A stretch of DNA of 64,000 nucleotides from GCA-2720975 sp964467985 (GTDB lineage: Bacteria > Planctomycetota > UBA1135 > GCA-002686595): positions 329,683 through 393,682 of the forward strand of contig CAYXTP010000001.1 of NCBI GenBank assembly GCA_964467985.1, read 5' to 3'. The notes beneath the pieces were generated by a model. The model had not been told where the DNA came from. It made no database searches and saw nothing but the letters and a program-made list of their open reading frames with translations. Of this stretch, positions 7,640 to 16,672 are shown piece by piece; position 1 is the stretch's first letter, and every line of letters begins with the position of its first letter. A program made the translations under genes and the position numbers.

Positions 7640-9979
7640 CTAGGCTGGCGAGAGCTCTGCGCCACCAGGCATGTCGTCCAGGCCATCTTCCGCATCAACG
7701 GGGGCGGGGCTGGCGGGCTCAGTGGTCTCTTCGGGCTCGGGTTCGCCGACCGGTTCGGGGCGCAGGTCCTCAGGGGCTGTGCCCTCGATCAGGAGCGCGA
7801 TCTCGCCCTCATCGAGGGTCTCGTGCATCAGCAGACCCTTGGCCAATCGTTCGACCGCAGGACGCTCGCTGTGAATCAGGTCACGGGCGCAATCGTAGGC
7901 CTCGCGAAGAATCCGCTCGATCTCCTTGTCGATCACATGCGCGGTCTCCTCCGAGTGCCAGCGGCTGCTCATCAGCTCCGTGCCCAGGAAGTCCGATCCC
8001 TGGCGGTCCGCGTAGTTGATCGGGCCGACACGGTCGCTCATGCCCAGTTCCGTCACCATGGCGCGAGCCAATTCCGTTGCGCGTCGGATATCGTCGGAGG
8101 CTCCGGCGGATATGTCGCCAACAAAGATCTCCTCGGCGACTCGTCCCCCGAACGCCATGGCCAGCTGACCAATCAAGCGCAGTTTCTGAGTGTGATAGCT
8201 CTCCTTTTCGGGAAGCATCATGGTCGCCCCTAGAGCGCGCCCTCGAGGCACGATCGTGACCTTGTGGGGCATGTCAACCTCGTCGATCTTGGCGGCCACG
8301 ATAGTGTGCCCCGCCTCGTGGTAGGCGGTGATTTCCAGGTCGGCCGTTTCGATCTTCTGGTTGGTCTTCTTGCGTCCGTAGCGAACCTTGGCCGTGGCCT
8401 CCTCGAGGTGTCGCATGTGGACCTTGTCCAGCTTCTCCAGTACGGCCATGATCGCGGCTTCATTGACGATGGCGGCCAAGTCGGCGCCCGAGTAGCCGGG
8501 CGTGCTCTTGGCCAGGTCTTTCGCGTCGACCTCGTCGGCCGTCTTTACCTTGTCCAGGTGGACGGCGAAGATGCCTTCGCGGCCCTCGCGGTCAGGCAAA
8601 TCGATGGTGACCTCGCGGTCAAATCGTCCGGGTCGCAGCAGGGCCGGATCGAGCACATCGGGGCGGTTCGTGGCGGCCACTACGATGATGCCCTCGTCCG
8701 TTCCGAAGCCATCCATCTCGACTAGGATGGCGTTCAGAGTCTGTTCGCGTTCATCGTGACCACCACCCATGCCGCTTCCACGGCGGCGCCCGACGGCGTC
8801 GATTTCATCGAGGAAGATAATGCACGGAGAACTCTCGCGCGCCTGCTTGAACAAGTCGCGCACGCGGCTGGCGCCGACACCTACGAACATCTCGACGAAG
8901 TCCGATCCAGAGATGGAATAGAAGGGCACCTCGGCCTCGCCGGCGATGGCCTTGGCCAACAGAGTCTTGCCACAGCCGGGAGGACCAACGAGCAATACGC
9001 CGCGCGGGATACGGCCGCCGATTTCCTTGAAGCTTCCGGGGTTCTTGAGGAAGGCAACGACCTCCACGACCTCATCCTTGGCTTCCTGGGCGCCCGCAAC
9101 GTCATCAAACGTGACGTTCGTGTGGTTCTCCTTGGTGTATCGCTGAGCACGTGAGCGGCCGAAGCTCATCACGCCAGCGCCCGATCCTTGATTGCGCATT
9201 TGGCGCATGAAGAACAGGATGATCCCGAAGAACAACAACCACGGTCCCCAGGTGAAGAGGAAGAAGGTCAGTTTCTGATCGGCGGGCTGGTAGAGCGTGC
9301 CGTGGGTCAGGTTGAACGTGTGCGTTTCCCCGGTCGAGCCAGCGGCAGTCAGGCGCTCCTTGAGGGCACCCAAGTCATTCGGTCGTTCAACCTTGAACCA
9401 AGCGCTGCCCGACAGTTCGGGCAGGTCTTGCACACCACTCATGCTCCATTCCGATTTTGGGCGCGCTGTGCCCCTCACAGTCAGAATGTCCGTTTGCTCC
9501 TGTGCGGTAGGAGTTGCGGGAGCGACCCCGTCCTCCGTCTCGGCTTCGGCAAGATCGCTCGTGGATGTCAAATGCCGATAGAGATCCGGGCGGAACAAAC
9601 CGTCGTCCACCGCGGCGACCAACTGGTCTTCGGAGATGGCGATGTAGTTCTTCACCGCCTGAATCTGCTGAAACTCTGCCTCCCGCTCTGCGACATTGCT
9701 GAAGCTCGTCGTGAAGGGCTCGGGCTCCAGGTCCTCGGCACCGAGCTTGGGGGCCAATAGGCCCTTGATCTCATTCGCGCCCGCAATCTTCAAGTCGCTG
9801 ACTTGGCCGGTATAGAGGTTCCACCCAAACTGATCCTGGCTCAGGACCGTCGGCTTGTTGAAGGCGGAATCCCCGAAGGCGACCAGCACCACAACCAGAA
9901 TGGTCAGGAAAAGCAGGAACGAGCCGAATGGGCGCGAGCGCTGCGGCTTCTCGGTTTCGTTGTTTTGAGGCTCGGTCAT
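7640..9979 (-). CDS. ftsH: ATP-dependent zinc metalloprotease FtsH
   Basis: Membrane-anchored AAA+ protease that removes misfolded membrane proteins and some regulators. Order: membrane helix 1 (about 18-36), periplasmic segment, membrane helix 2 (about 239-257), AAA+ domain with Walker A GPPGCGKT (332-339), Walker B IIFLDEID (387-394) and the LLRPGRFDR region, then the zinc-protease motif HEAGH (554-558). The 779 residues exceed the usual 610-650 because the periplasmic part is about 200 residues rather than about 70 and the C-terminus has an acidic Pro/Glu-rich tail. It heads the ftsH-folP-cdaA-glmM-tsaB unit. Confidence 0.97.
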   Translation of the reverse strand: MTEPQNNETEKPQRSRPFGSFLLFLTILVVVLVAFGDSAFNKPTVLSQDQFGWNLYTGQVSDLKIAGANEIKGLLAPKLGAEDLEPEPFTTSFSNVAEREAEFQQIQAVKNYIAISEDQLVAAVDDGLFRPDLYRHLTSTSDLAEAETEDGVAPATPTAQEQTDILTVRGTARPKSEWSMSGVQDLPELSGSAWFKVERPNDLGALKERLTAAGSTGETHTFNLTHGTLYQPADQKLTFFLFTWGPWLLFFGIILFFMRQMRNQGSGAGVMSFGRSRAQRYTKENHTNVTFDDVAGAQEAKDEVVEVVAFLKNPGSFKEIGGRIPRGVLLVGPPGCGKTLLAKAIAGEAEVPFYSISGSDFVEMFVGVGASRVRDLFKQARESSPCIIFLDEIDAVGRRRGSGMGGGHDEREQTLNAILVEMDGFGTDEGIIVVAATNRPDVLDPALLRPGRFDREVTIDLPDREGREGIFAVHLDKVKTADEVDAKDLAKSTPGYSGADLAAIVNEAAIMAVLEKLDKVHMRHLEEATAKVRYGRKKTNQKIETADLEITAYHEAGHTIVAAKIDEVDMPHKVTIVPRGRALGATMMLPEKESYHTQKLRLIGQLAMAFGGRVAEEIFVGDISAGASDDIRRATELARAMVTELGMSDRVGPINYADRQGSDFLGTELMSSRWHSEETAHVIDKEIERILREAYDCARDLIHSERPAVERLAKGLLMHETLDEGEIALLIEGTAPEDLRPEPVGEPEPEETTEPASPAPVDAEDGLDDMPGGAELSPA

Positions 9980-10204
9980 GGGTCTTCTATCGTCTGATTG
10001 ACCCCTGGACTCCAGGGATGGAGGGGGTTGTCCCTACAAGATAATGGTTGGCGGGGCTGTTGCGGCGTTTCGGGGGTCGGATCGTGTGCGAATCTTGTTG
10101 GCTGAGGGGCAGCTCTGCATTGGACGGCGTGCGCAGCCGCCGGTTCGGTCACTCCACGACGCCAGCTCGACCTACGCAGGCCAAACGTGTTCCTTCAAAC
10201 GTCG

Positions 10205-10227
10205 GGCTCAGTCCTCCTGTTTGAGCC
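10205..10227 (-). terminator. possible terminator after the lptE-like gene
   Basis: Inverted repeat GGCTCA/TGAGCC (6 bp, 11-nt loop) 17 nt beyond the lptE-like stop, with no clear T-tract. The rest of 9980-10243 shows no gene; it must hold the ftsH promoter, but I could not pick convincing -35/-10 boxes. Confidence 0.3.
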
Positions 10228-10243
10228 TTCCAGGGCCTAGATC

Positions 10244-10795
10244 CTAATTCCCAGTCGGGGTCCCAGAATCGGGATCCAAGCCCCCGGCGCTTGATGCAGT
10301 GAAGAGCTCCAGGACCAGCCGCTCTGCAAGGTTGTCCAGGGCCCGTCGGCGAGCATCGGGTTCAGCCTCTCGACTCGTGCGCGCATAACCCACGTTGGCA
10401 TCTGCCCTTAGGGGGCCGACGAGGGTCACGTTCCTGCGCGTGTCGATCAATTCAGCCTCCGCCGTGATCCAGACCCCCCCCTCCATCCACACGTTGTTGG
10501 CGTTTCTGAGCCCGGCGCGCCGGCGGAAGCCCACCATCTTGCCGCGCACAATCAGGTGAGAACTCTCAGGGTCCACCAGGCGCGCGTCGAGCATGTTGCG
10601 GGTGGCTTGGGTAAGCGCCCGATGCAGACCCAGTTCCAGATCCGGCTCGGGCGTGTCATTCCCAAACACCTCCAAGCCAACGGTGCTGTAGTTCGGGCCC
10701 AGGGACAGGCCCGTGGAGTAGCCACAGCCCGTGACGGCGAACAGTAGCCATCCAAGACACAGTGCCTGGTGCGCGGGCATCCTGGGTCCCCTCAC
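10244..10795 (-). CDS. LptE-like lipoprotein
   Basis: Short exported lipoprotein (183 residues) with a signal peptide and lipobox VTGC (C24). It is followed by a sequence typical of the LptE/DUF400 group, with GYST after the cysteine and an alternating beta pattern (ANNVWMEGGVWITAEAELID). LptE plugs the LptD barrel that inserts LPS into the outer membrane. The GTG start overlaps the preceding stop as GTGA, so it is coupled to the BamD-like gene. LptE proteins diverge greatly, so this is a family-level call. Confidence 0.7.
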   Translation of the reverse strand: MRGPRMPAHQALCLGWLLFAVTGCGYSTGLSLGPNYSTVGLEVFGNDTPEPDLELGLHRALTQATRNMLDARLVDPESSHLIVRGKMVGFRRRAGLRNANNVWMEGGVWITAEAELIDTRRNVTLVGPLRADANVGYARTSREAEPDARRRALDNLAERLVLELFTASSAGGLDPDSGTPTGN

Positions 10796-11865
10796 GAGTC
10801 CTCACGGTCGGAACCGCGGTCCTTTTCTGCCCATTCGCGCAGGAGACCATCAGCCTTCTGGATCTGGCTGGGGTCACCTCCCTCACGCGCTTCGGCTAGG
10901 GCCCGGCGTGCGTGCAATTCGACCCCCTCTGCACTTCCCAGGGTGGCGTAGAACTGAGCCAGAGCCAAGTCGCTGGCGGCCAGGCGTCGGGTTGTGTCCG
11001 TCAAATTTGCGCGCACCGACGGTTCCAGTTCATGGCCAGCGTGTTCTTGCAGCCAGCCTTGCAACTCACCATAGGCCAATACCAGGGCCGCACGGTCGTA
11101 CTCGGGATCCGCGTGGACAAGTAGCCGCAGTTGCGGGATGCGCGCCTGGGCTGCGGGGGCGAGGGGGCTCGCAGGGAACCAGAGCAGCAAGTCCTGCTGC
11201 TTTTCGATGGCGATATCCAGGTTCCCTTGTTCTTCGTAGAGCGTCGCCAGGGTCCACAGGGTCTCATCCCCACCCGGGTGGGACGGGTAATTGATCACCA
11301 GGTACTCCAGTACCTCGCCCGCCAGGTTGCGGTACTTGAAGATGAGCCCATAGGAGCCGTCGTCACCAGCCAAGTCGAAGCCGATGGTAGCCAAGAGTGA
11401 GCCCGCCGCTCCCCGCTCATGGTGCTGTGGAAACTTGGAGTCCAAGCGCTTGACCAGCCTGTAAGCCCGCATGCGCTCGCCCTCTTCGAAGAGCAACTGA
11501 GCTGAGCGCAACCCCGATTCCACGGCCAACCGCCGGGGCACGTCCACGCCCATGATGGCTTCAAGCAACTCGGTGTCGCTGGAGGTGGCGATAACGGAGC
11601 GCGTCGTTGTTTCCAACACGTTTTGGACTTCCTGGCGCAGCTCAGGAGTGAGGCCAGCAGTCGAACGCGCACTGCGCACGCTCTCGAAGGCCGCTTCGAG
11701 GTCGGTCTGTTCGGCGACGGCTGTGCGGGCACGATCCAAGACCGCAGGCACTTGCTCGGGCGTGTAGCGCGCCTCGACCTGCTGAGCCAGACGCGTTGAG
11801 GTGCAGCTGGTGAGGAGCGAGAGAATGAGGGCCAGGGGGCCCAAGGCCAGCGATGTTCGGGACAT
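10792..11865 (-). CDS. TPR-type lipoprotein, BamD-like
   Basis: The open frame reaches 12138, but the probable start is the ATG at 11865, 5 nt after the recO stop. It gives a clean lipoprotein signal with lipobox LLTSC (C21) and 357 residues. The mature part is helical with tetratricopeptide character (LATLYEEQGNLDIAIEKQQ, then FPASPLAPAAQARI), like BamD/YfiO, which assembles outer-membrane beta-barrels. Placement directly before an LptE-like gene fits an envelope-assembly role. A generic TPR lipoprotein cannot be excluded. Confidence 0.6.
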   Translation of the reverse strand: MSRTSLALGPLALILSLLTSCTSTRLAQQVEARYTPEQVPAVLDRARTAVAEQTDLEAAFESVRSARSTAGLTPELRQEVQNVLETTTRSVIATSSDTELLEAIMGVDVPRRLAVESGLRSAQLLFEEGERMRAYRLVKRLDSKFPQHHERGAAGSLLATIGFDLAGDDGSYGLIFKYRNLAGEVLEYLVINYPSHPGGDETLWTLATLYEEQGNLDIAIEKQQDLLLWFPASPLAPAAQARIPQLRLLVHADPEYDRAALVLAYGELQGWLQEHAGHELEPSVRANLTDTTRRLAASDLALAQFYATLGSAEGVELHARRALAEAREGGDPSQIQKADGLLREWAEKDRGSDREDS

Positions 11866-11870
11866 GAGGG

Positions 11871-12680
11871 TCAAGGTGTGGGAACGCCGCGTTCGGGCGC
11901 GTTGCGGTTGGCGGTTGCGAGGAAGGCGCGCTGGCTCGCGAGCCGTGTCTCGAGGTGGTAGTCGATGAAACGCGCAGTGAGATCTCGTACGCGTTCGACC
12001 AAGTCTTCTGAAATTGAATTGGACTGGGGACTCGCCGGTGAGCTGCGCGCGAGGCGGGCAGCGCACATCAGCACCGGTTCGGGAATGGTCCCCACCCGGC
12101 GACCTGATCTGCGGGCTTCTTGCGCGTGGGGTGCGCACAGTCGCCCGCCTGCTCCAGCCGAGAAGGGCACTCGGTTTCCATCCAGCGCCGGAGCGGGCTC
12201 AGCACACTGGGCACAGGCCTCAAGGGCCGGTGCCAGACCGAGATTGTGCAGGAAGGTGAGTTGGAAGACAACGAGCACGGCATGCGGGGCATTACGGTGA
12301 TCTTCCAAGCCCTCCAGGGCAGCTTCCGTGGCTTCATACAGAGCCCGATCGTCTTGCTCCTGGCGCGCCGCAGCCCTGGATAATTCGAGCACGGTCAGTC
12401 CCGCCTTGTAACGATCGAGATCACGCGTGAGCTCGGAGCGCCGGCGCGTGCTCTCGCCCTTGCGCAATAGGCCCAGGCTGCTTCCAGCACGCTCCGACCA
12501 TTCCAATTCCAATGTGTCGAATAGGTCGAGCACGCAGTAGAAGCGCGAGCGCGGCCGATACGCCCCGCGGGCCAGGATGTGCACCCGCGCACCCCGGCCG
12601 GTGAGGGCTTGGATCACGAGGGAGGACTCCCCGAAGGGCGTGCGCTTGAGGATCAGAGCGTGGTCTCGATGGATACTCAC
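11871..12680 (-). CDS. recO: DNA repair protein RecO
   Basis: Mediator of the RecF recombination pathway that helps load RecA on SSB-coated DNA. N-terminal OB-fold region (residues 1-80, starting with HALILKRTPFGESSLV), a helical middle, and a zinc site formed by C156-x2-C159 and C182-x2-H185. The 269-residue length is near the norm. It lies 11 nt after the CNNM/CorC-type gene and 5 nt before the BamD-like gene. Confidence 0.9.
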   Translation of the reverse strand: MSIHRDHALILKRTPFGESSLVIQALTGRGARVHILARGAYRPRSRFYCVLDLFDTLELEWSERAGSSLGLLRKGESTRRRSELTRDLDRYKAGLTVLELSRAAARQEQDDRALYEATEAALEGLEDHRNAPHAVLVVFQLTFLHNLGLAPALEACAQCAEPAPALDGNRVPFSAGAGGRLCAPHAQEARRSGRRVGTIPEPVLMCAARLARSSPASPQSNSISEDLVERVRDLTARFIDYHLETRLASQRAFLATANRNAPERGVPTP

Positions 12681-12691
12681 GGGTGATGAGC

Positions 12692-14023
12692 TCAGTTCGC
12701 CGGGGTGCCTTGCAAAGGAGTCACGTGCACGAGCAGCACACGTCTGTCGGTGGCCTCAGCCACACGGTAGCGCACGTTCTCGTGCTCGAACTCCTCTCCT
12801 TCCCTTGGGAAGTGGCCCAGTCTGGCGAGGACAAAACCCGCCAGGGTCTCGAAGTCGGATTCTTCGGCCAAGGTCAGGCCGAGCGTCTCATTGACCTCTG
12901 ACACGTGAAGGGTTGCTTGAATCTCAAAGCAGCCATCCTCCAGCTCCCGGATAGCCGGGCCCGAGTCCTCGTGTTCGTTCTGGATGTCTCCCACGATTTC
13001 CTCGATCACGTCCATCAAGGTGACGACACCTGCGGTGCCCCCGTACTCGTCGAGCACGATGGCCATCTTGTGACGCCCGTCTCTGAACTCCTCAAGCAGG
13101 GTGGAGACCAGTTTGGTCTCGGGCACGAGAAGGGGTGGGCGAATCAGCGCAGCCAAGTTGGGTCTGGGGCTGGCTGAGAGTGCCTCAATGACATCCAAGG
13201 CGCGCAGCGTGCCGATAATATTGTCGATCTTCTCCTCGAAGACGGGGACCCGGGAGTGGCCCGCTCGCGTGAAGAGATCAGCCGCCTCCTCAAGGGTCGC
13301 TCCGCAAGCCAGCCCGTGAATCTCGGTGCGCGGTGTCATGACTTCGGCCACATCCACATCCCCGAATTCCATGACGTTCATGACCAACTCAAGTTCGTCC
13401 TCTTCTAACTCTCCCTTGTCCATCGCCCCCTCTGCGAGTCCGCGCAGACCCTCGACCAGCAACCGTTCGTCGGGCGTTTCTGCCGGCAGATGCAGGCTGC
13501 GCTGGATGGCCCGGCTGGCCGCGTCGTGTAGCGTCACAAGGAAGCGTACCGGCATTTGCGCTCGAGCAAACATGGGCAAGAAACTCACCAACATTCGATC
13601 CCCCGATGCGCGCGCGACCAAGCCCGGCAGAGTGATCGTGAAGAGCAGCAGTGCAGGTGCCGAAAACATCAGGGCCCACCCTTCAGTTGTCCAGGCCAAG
13701 GCGGACCCGTTCGCTATCCAAGTCAACAACAGGCCGACGAACAGCACGTCGCATGTCAGTTTCAGAATGGCAGCACTGGTCGCCAGCGAATCCGCTTGCT
13801 CAAGCAAGCTGGCCAGACGGGCGCCTCGGACCTGTGCCTTCGGGTGGGCCAGCACCCGAGCGGGCAGGGAGCGCCGCAGCGACTCACGCAGAGTCGAAAA
13901 GAAACCGGAAAAGGCCAGAGCCAACAGGCAAAGGGTCAGCGTGCGGGGGTCGCGGCCTAGGTCCCAGGTCCAATCGAGCGCCGGTCCGAGAGACAGATTT
14001 GGAGGCAGGGTCGGAATGGTCAC
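12692..14023 (-). CDS. CNNM/CorC-type membrane protein with CBS domains
   Basis: Hemolysin C/CorC family protein of 443 residues. About 3-4 membrane helices in residues 29-150 form a CNNM-like membrane domain. A CBS pair follows, with VMTPRTEI (228-235) and DEYGGTAGVVT (325-335), then a C-terminal CorC_HlyC domain (from about 363). Relatives take part in magnesium/cobalt efflux or homeostasis. The start is a GTG at 14023 with no clear Shine-Dalgarno; TAGTAT lies 6 nt upstream, so a very short leader is possible. First gene of the unit leading to recO and the two lipoproteins. Confidence 0.88.
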   Translation of the reverse strand: MTIPTLPPNLSLGPALDWTWDLGRDPRTLTLCLLALAFSGFFSTLRESLRRSLPARVLAHPKAQVRGARLASLLEQADSLATSAAILKLTCDVLFVGLLLTWIANGSALAWTTEGWALMFSAPALLLFTITLPGLVARASGDRMLVSFLPMFARAQMPVRFLVTLHDAASRAIQRSLHLPAETPDERLLVEGLRGLAEGAMDKGELEEDELELVMNVMEFGDVDVAEVMTPRTEIHGLACGATLEEAADLFTRAGHSRVPVFEEKIDNIIGTLRALDVIEALSASPRPNLAALIRPPLLVPETKLVSTLLEEFRDGRHKMAIVLDEYGGTAGVVTLMDVIEEIVGDIQNEHEDSGPAIRELEDGCFEIQATLHVSEVNETLGLTLAEESDFETLAGFVLARLGHFPREGEEFEHENVRYRVAEATDRRVLLVHVTPLQGTPAN

Positions 14024-14363
14024 CCCTCGATACTAGCGACAAAGGAGCGCCCGGAATGAGTGTTGCCCATGTACCCAATGCGCGGCAGGCCTGCGGGCAT
14101 TTGGGGAGGACATCCACAGCGTCCCGCCGCAGTCGGAATGCAGCTGCTGAGCCCCGGGGGTTGGCAGGATGCGAAGGAGGCTCAAGTCTCCGCGGCCCCC
14201 GAACTGGATCAGGTCATGAGCGTTACCAACTCGTAACGCAGCCCCTCGCCCCTGTGCCCAAGTCTCCTGCGTGAGACGGCGGATCGCTCACCGTGGGCCC
14301 GCCTGAGAGCCCTTCAGTCGCCCTTGATCGCCCTACGGGAGCCGATGGCACGTTTCGTGCGAA
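14024..14363. other. gap without a recognisable gene
   Basis: About 340 nt between the divergent CNNM/CorC and sigma-factor genes. Several open frames cross it but look like chance products (Ser/Pro/Arg-rich, no motif). It must contain both promoters. I see no RNA gene, repeat array or strong hairpin. Confidence 0.5.
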
Positions 14364-15176
14364 GTGGGGGCCATGCTCCACCCGACATCCCCCCGTTTCA
14401 GCCACTGCCCGTCTCGCTCGTCCGCGCTTCACATCTCTCCAAGACCACGACTGCTTGCTCCCCAGCCCCTGGATCTCGAGCCCGGCGTGCAGGCCATACT
14501 GCTCAAATTGGGCCGTGATTGTTCGGCGCGACCGGGCGAAGACTTGTCGGCGTTTGAGCGCAGGTTGCAGACCGACTTGATGACTGCATTTCAGAAGACG
14601 CGTTCCCACGGAGTCTTCAACGCCCTACATCGCCGTACGAGTCCTGTCCTGAGGACGTGGATCAAGGGGTTGCTTCAACGGCGGGCGGTCAGCGCGGACC
14701 CGCACGAGCTGGTGCAGGACACGTTTGTGAACATCTACTCCTACGCGAGCAGTTTTAAGGAGGACAACGGCAACACCTTCATGCCTTGGGCGCGCACGAT
14801 AGCAGCCAACGTCATGCGTCGCAGCCTGCGCAGGGGGCGTTTGGTGCCCCTTGGAGAGAGCGACCTCTATGTGGACCAGCGCTCTGGACCGAATCGCAGA
14901 GCGCAGTGTGCAGAGGAACTCGAACAGGCGCGGCGCGCTTGGCCCCTGTTCTTGACGCTCTACATGGTGGCCTACCGCAGTTTGGGGGCCCGCGATCAGC
15001 GGGCTCTGCACCTAGCGGAGGTCGAAGGCAAAAGCTATGAACAGCTGGCGGACGCGCTCGGTGTAGGCCGCAAGAACGTGAAGATGATCATGTTCCGTGC
15101 GCGCAAGCGGCTGCAGGACAAGATGCGCTGTCAGCTTGCACTGGGGCGCGCGGGCGAGGTTCGTCGGGTGGGCTGA
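14364..15176 (+). CDS. ECF-type RNA polymerase sigma factor
   Basis: Sigma-70 family regulator. The region-2-like part is LVQDTFVNIYSYASSF, then MPWARTIAANVMRRSLRR, with the region 4 helix-turn-helix at YEQLADALGVGRKNVKMIMFRARKRL split here as YEQLADALGVG and KMIMFRARKRL. The first 40 or so residues from the GTG at 14364 are Ser/Pro/Arg-rich and may not be coding; a GTG at 14490 is a plausible later start. Domain order and spacing fit small ECF factors. No anti-sigma gene is adjacent, so its signal is unknown. Confidence 0.85.
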   Translation: MGAMLHPTSPRFSHCPSRSSALHISPRPRLLAPQPLDLEPGVQAILLKLGRDCSARPGEDLSAFERRLQTDLMTAFQKTRSHGVFNALHRRTSPVLRTWIKGLLQRRAVSADPHELVQDTFVNIYSYASSFKEDNGNTFMPWARTIAANVMRRSLRRGRLVPLGESDLYVDQRSGPNRRAQCAEELEQARRAWPLFLTLYMVAYRSLGARDQRALHLAEVEGKSYEQLADALGVGRKNVKMIMFRARKRLQDKMRCQLALGRAGEVRRVG

Positions 15177-15370
15177 GTCAGGCACTGGGTAACCCTGGGG
15201 ACGTTGGTGTCGTCAGCCCGGGTGGGTGGGGGCGGAGGTTGGCTCGCACCCCGCCAAGAGGCCCCGGCCACAGGTCTGCGCACTTTGCCCGATCTTCGGG
15301 ACAGGCTCGTGCCCCTCGGAATGTGGGCCGCATCTTCCTGTCTGCACCTCGCCTGTTTGCCGGTACCCGG

Positions 15371-15383
15371 TTGCCGCTAGAAT
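15371..15383 (+). promoter_or_regulatory. promoter-like element just upstream of hutI
   Basis: TTGCCG (15371-15376), one base, then TAGAAT (15378-15383), followed by exactly 8 nt and the hutI ATG. A -10 box so close to the start implies a leaderless or nearly leaderless mRNA. An identically spaced TTGCCG-n-TACACT-8 nt-ATG occurs at 53633-53656. A second TTGCCG lies at 15357-15362. Confidence 0.4.
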
Positions 15384-15391
15384 CCAGGCCC

Positions 15392-16672
15392 ATGTCCGCC
15401 CCCCTGTCCATCGACCTGCTCATCAGTGGTACCGCCGAGGTCGTCACCCCGCTCGGGCAGGCCGCCCGCACCGGTTCCGAGCTGGGAGACGTCGCCGTCG
15501 TCCCCAGGGGCTCAGTAGCCGTCCAAGGTGGCCGCATCCTGGAGGTTGGCCCCAGTGCACAGCTGCTGGAAAAATACGACCCCAGCACCACCCTCGACGC
15601 CTGCGGCGGAACAGTCCTACCAGGACTTGTCGATGCTCACACGCACCCGGTGTTCATGGGGACGCGCGAGAACGAATTCGAAGCACGCGCCGCTGGCAAG
15701 ACCTACGTGGAGATCAGTGCAGAGGGGGGGGGCATCCGTAGCAGTCTCGAGGGCGTGCGCGCCAGCAGCGAGGAAGTGCTACTGCGTGCGCTCATGGACC
15801 GCGCTCAGCGTTTTCTTGAGCTGGGTACCACGACTGTCGAGGCCAAGACCGGCTACGGGCTGACCCTGGAGGACGAGCTCAAAGGCCTGCGAGTCATCCA
15901 GCGTGCAAGCGAGGGGCAGCCGCTGGACTTTGTGGCCACTTGCCTCGCCGCCCACGCTTACCCACCCGAGTACGCGGACCGGCGGGAGCAGTTCCAGACT
16001 CTGATCGCGGAGGAGATCTGGCCCGCAGTGGCCCAGCAGGGAATCGCTCGTTACGCTGACATCTTCACTGAGCAGCAGGCCTTCGACTTGGATAGCTCGC
16101 GCCACATCATGGTCGCTGCCCGGGAAGCGGGTCTGGCGCTGCGCATGCATGTGGACCAATTGACTCCCCTCGGGGGCGCGCAATTAGCCGCGGAGTTGGG
16201 GGCGAGTAGCGCCGACCATCTGGAACACGTCTCCTCCGAGGGTATCGAGGCTCTAGCGCAAGCGGGGGTAGTCGCCACCCTGTCGCCGCTCGTGCCCCTG
16301 TTCTTGCGCGAGTCGACTGAGGCGCCGGCGCGGTCGCTGGTGAGCGAGGGGGTGGCGGTGGCTCTCAGCACGGACTTCAATCCCGGAAGCTGCTACTGCA
16401 TGAGCATGTTCGAAGTGCTCTCGTGGGCCAGCTTGCGCTACGGATTCTCAGCTGCGGAAGCACTGACTGCGGGTAGTCTGAATGCTGCGGCTTCGCTGGG
16501 CCTGGCGGGCGAGATCGGCAGTCTTGAGGCCGGTAAGAGAGCGGATATCTTGATCACGGACTTGCCCAATCACATGCACCTGACCTACGAACTGGGCCGT
16601 AATCCCGTGACGGCCGTCGTGAAGGACGGCCGGCTCGTCTGGCGGTCCCCTCTATCGGGAGTCCAAAGCTGA
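15392..16672 (+). CDS. hutI: imidazolonepropionase
   Basis: Third step of histidine degradation: hydrolyses imidazolone-5-propanoate to N-formimidoyl-glutamate. Amidohydrolase fold with metal-binding VDAHTHPVFMG, the substrate-side RENEFEARAAGKTY, AHAYPPEY, HVDQLTP, SADHLEH and ALSTDFNPGS. The open frame reaches upstream to 15239, but the ATG at 15392 gives MSAPLSIDLLISGTAEV and 426 residues, near the family length. No other hut gene is next to it. A secreted protein overlaps its stop by one base. Confidence 0.95.
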   Translation: MSAPLSIDLLISGTAEVVTPLGQAARTGSELGDVAVVPRGSVAVQGGRILEVGPSAQLLEKYDPSTTLDACGGTVLPGLVDAHTHPVFMGTRENEFEARAAGKTYVEISAEGGGIRSSLEGVRASSEEVLLRALMDRAQRFLELGTTTVEAKTGYGLTLEDELKGLRVIQRASEGQPLDFVATCLAAHAYPPEYADRREQFQTLIAEEIWPAVAQQGIARYADIFTEQQAFDLDSSRHIMVAAREAGLALRMHVDQLTPLGGAQLAAELGASSADHLEHVSSEGIEALAQAGVVATLSPLVPLFLRESTEAPARSLVSEGVAVALSTDFNPGSCYCMSMFEVLSWASLRYGFSAAEALTAGSLNAAASLGLAGEIGSLEAGKRADILITDLPNHMHLTYELGRNPVTAVVKDGRLVWRSPLSGVQS

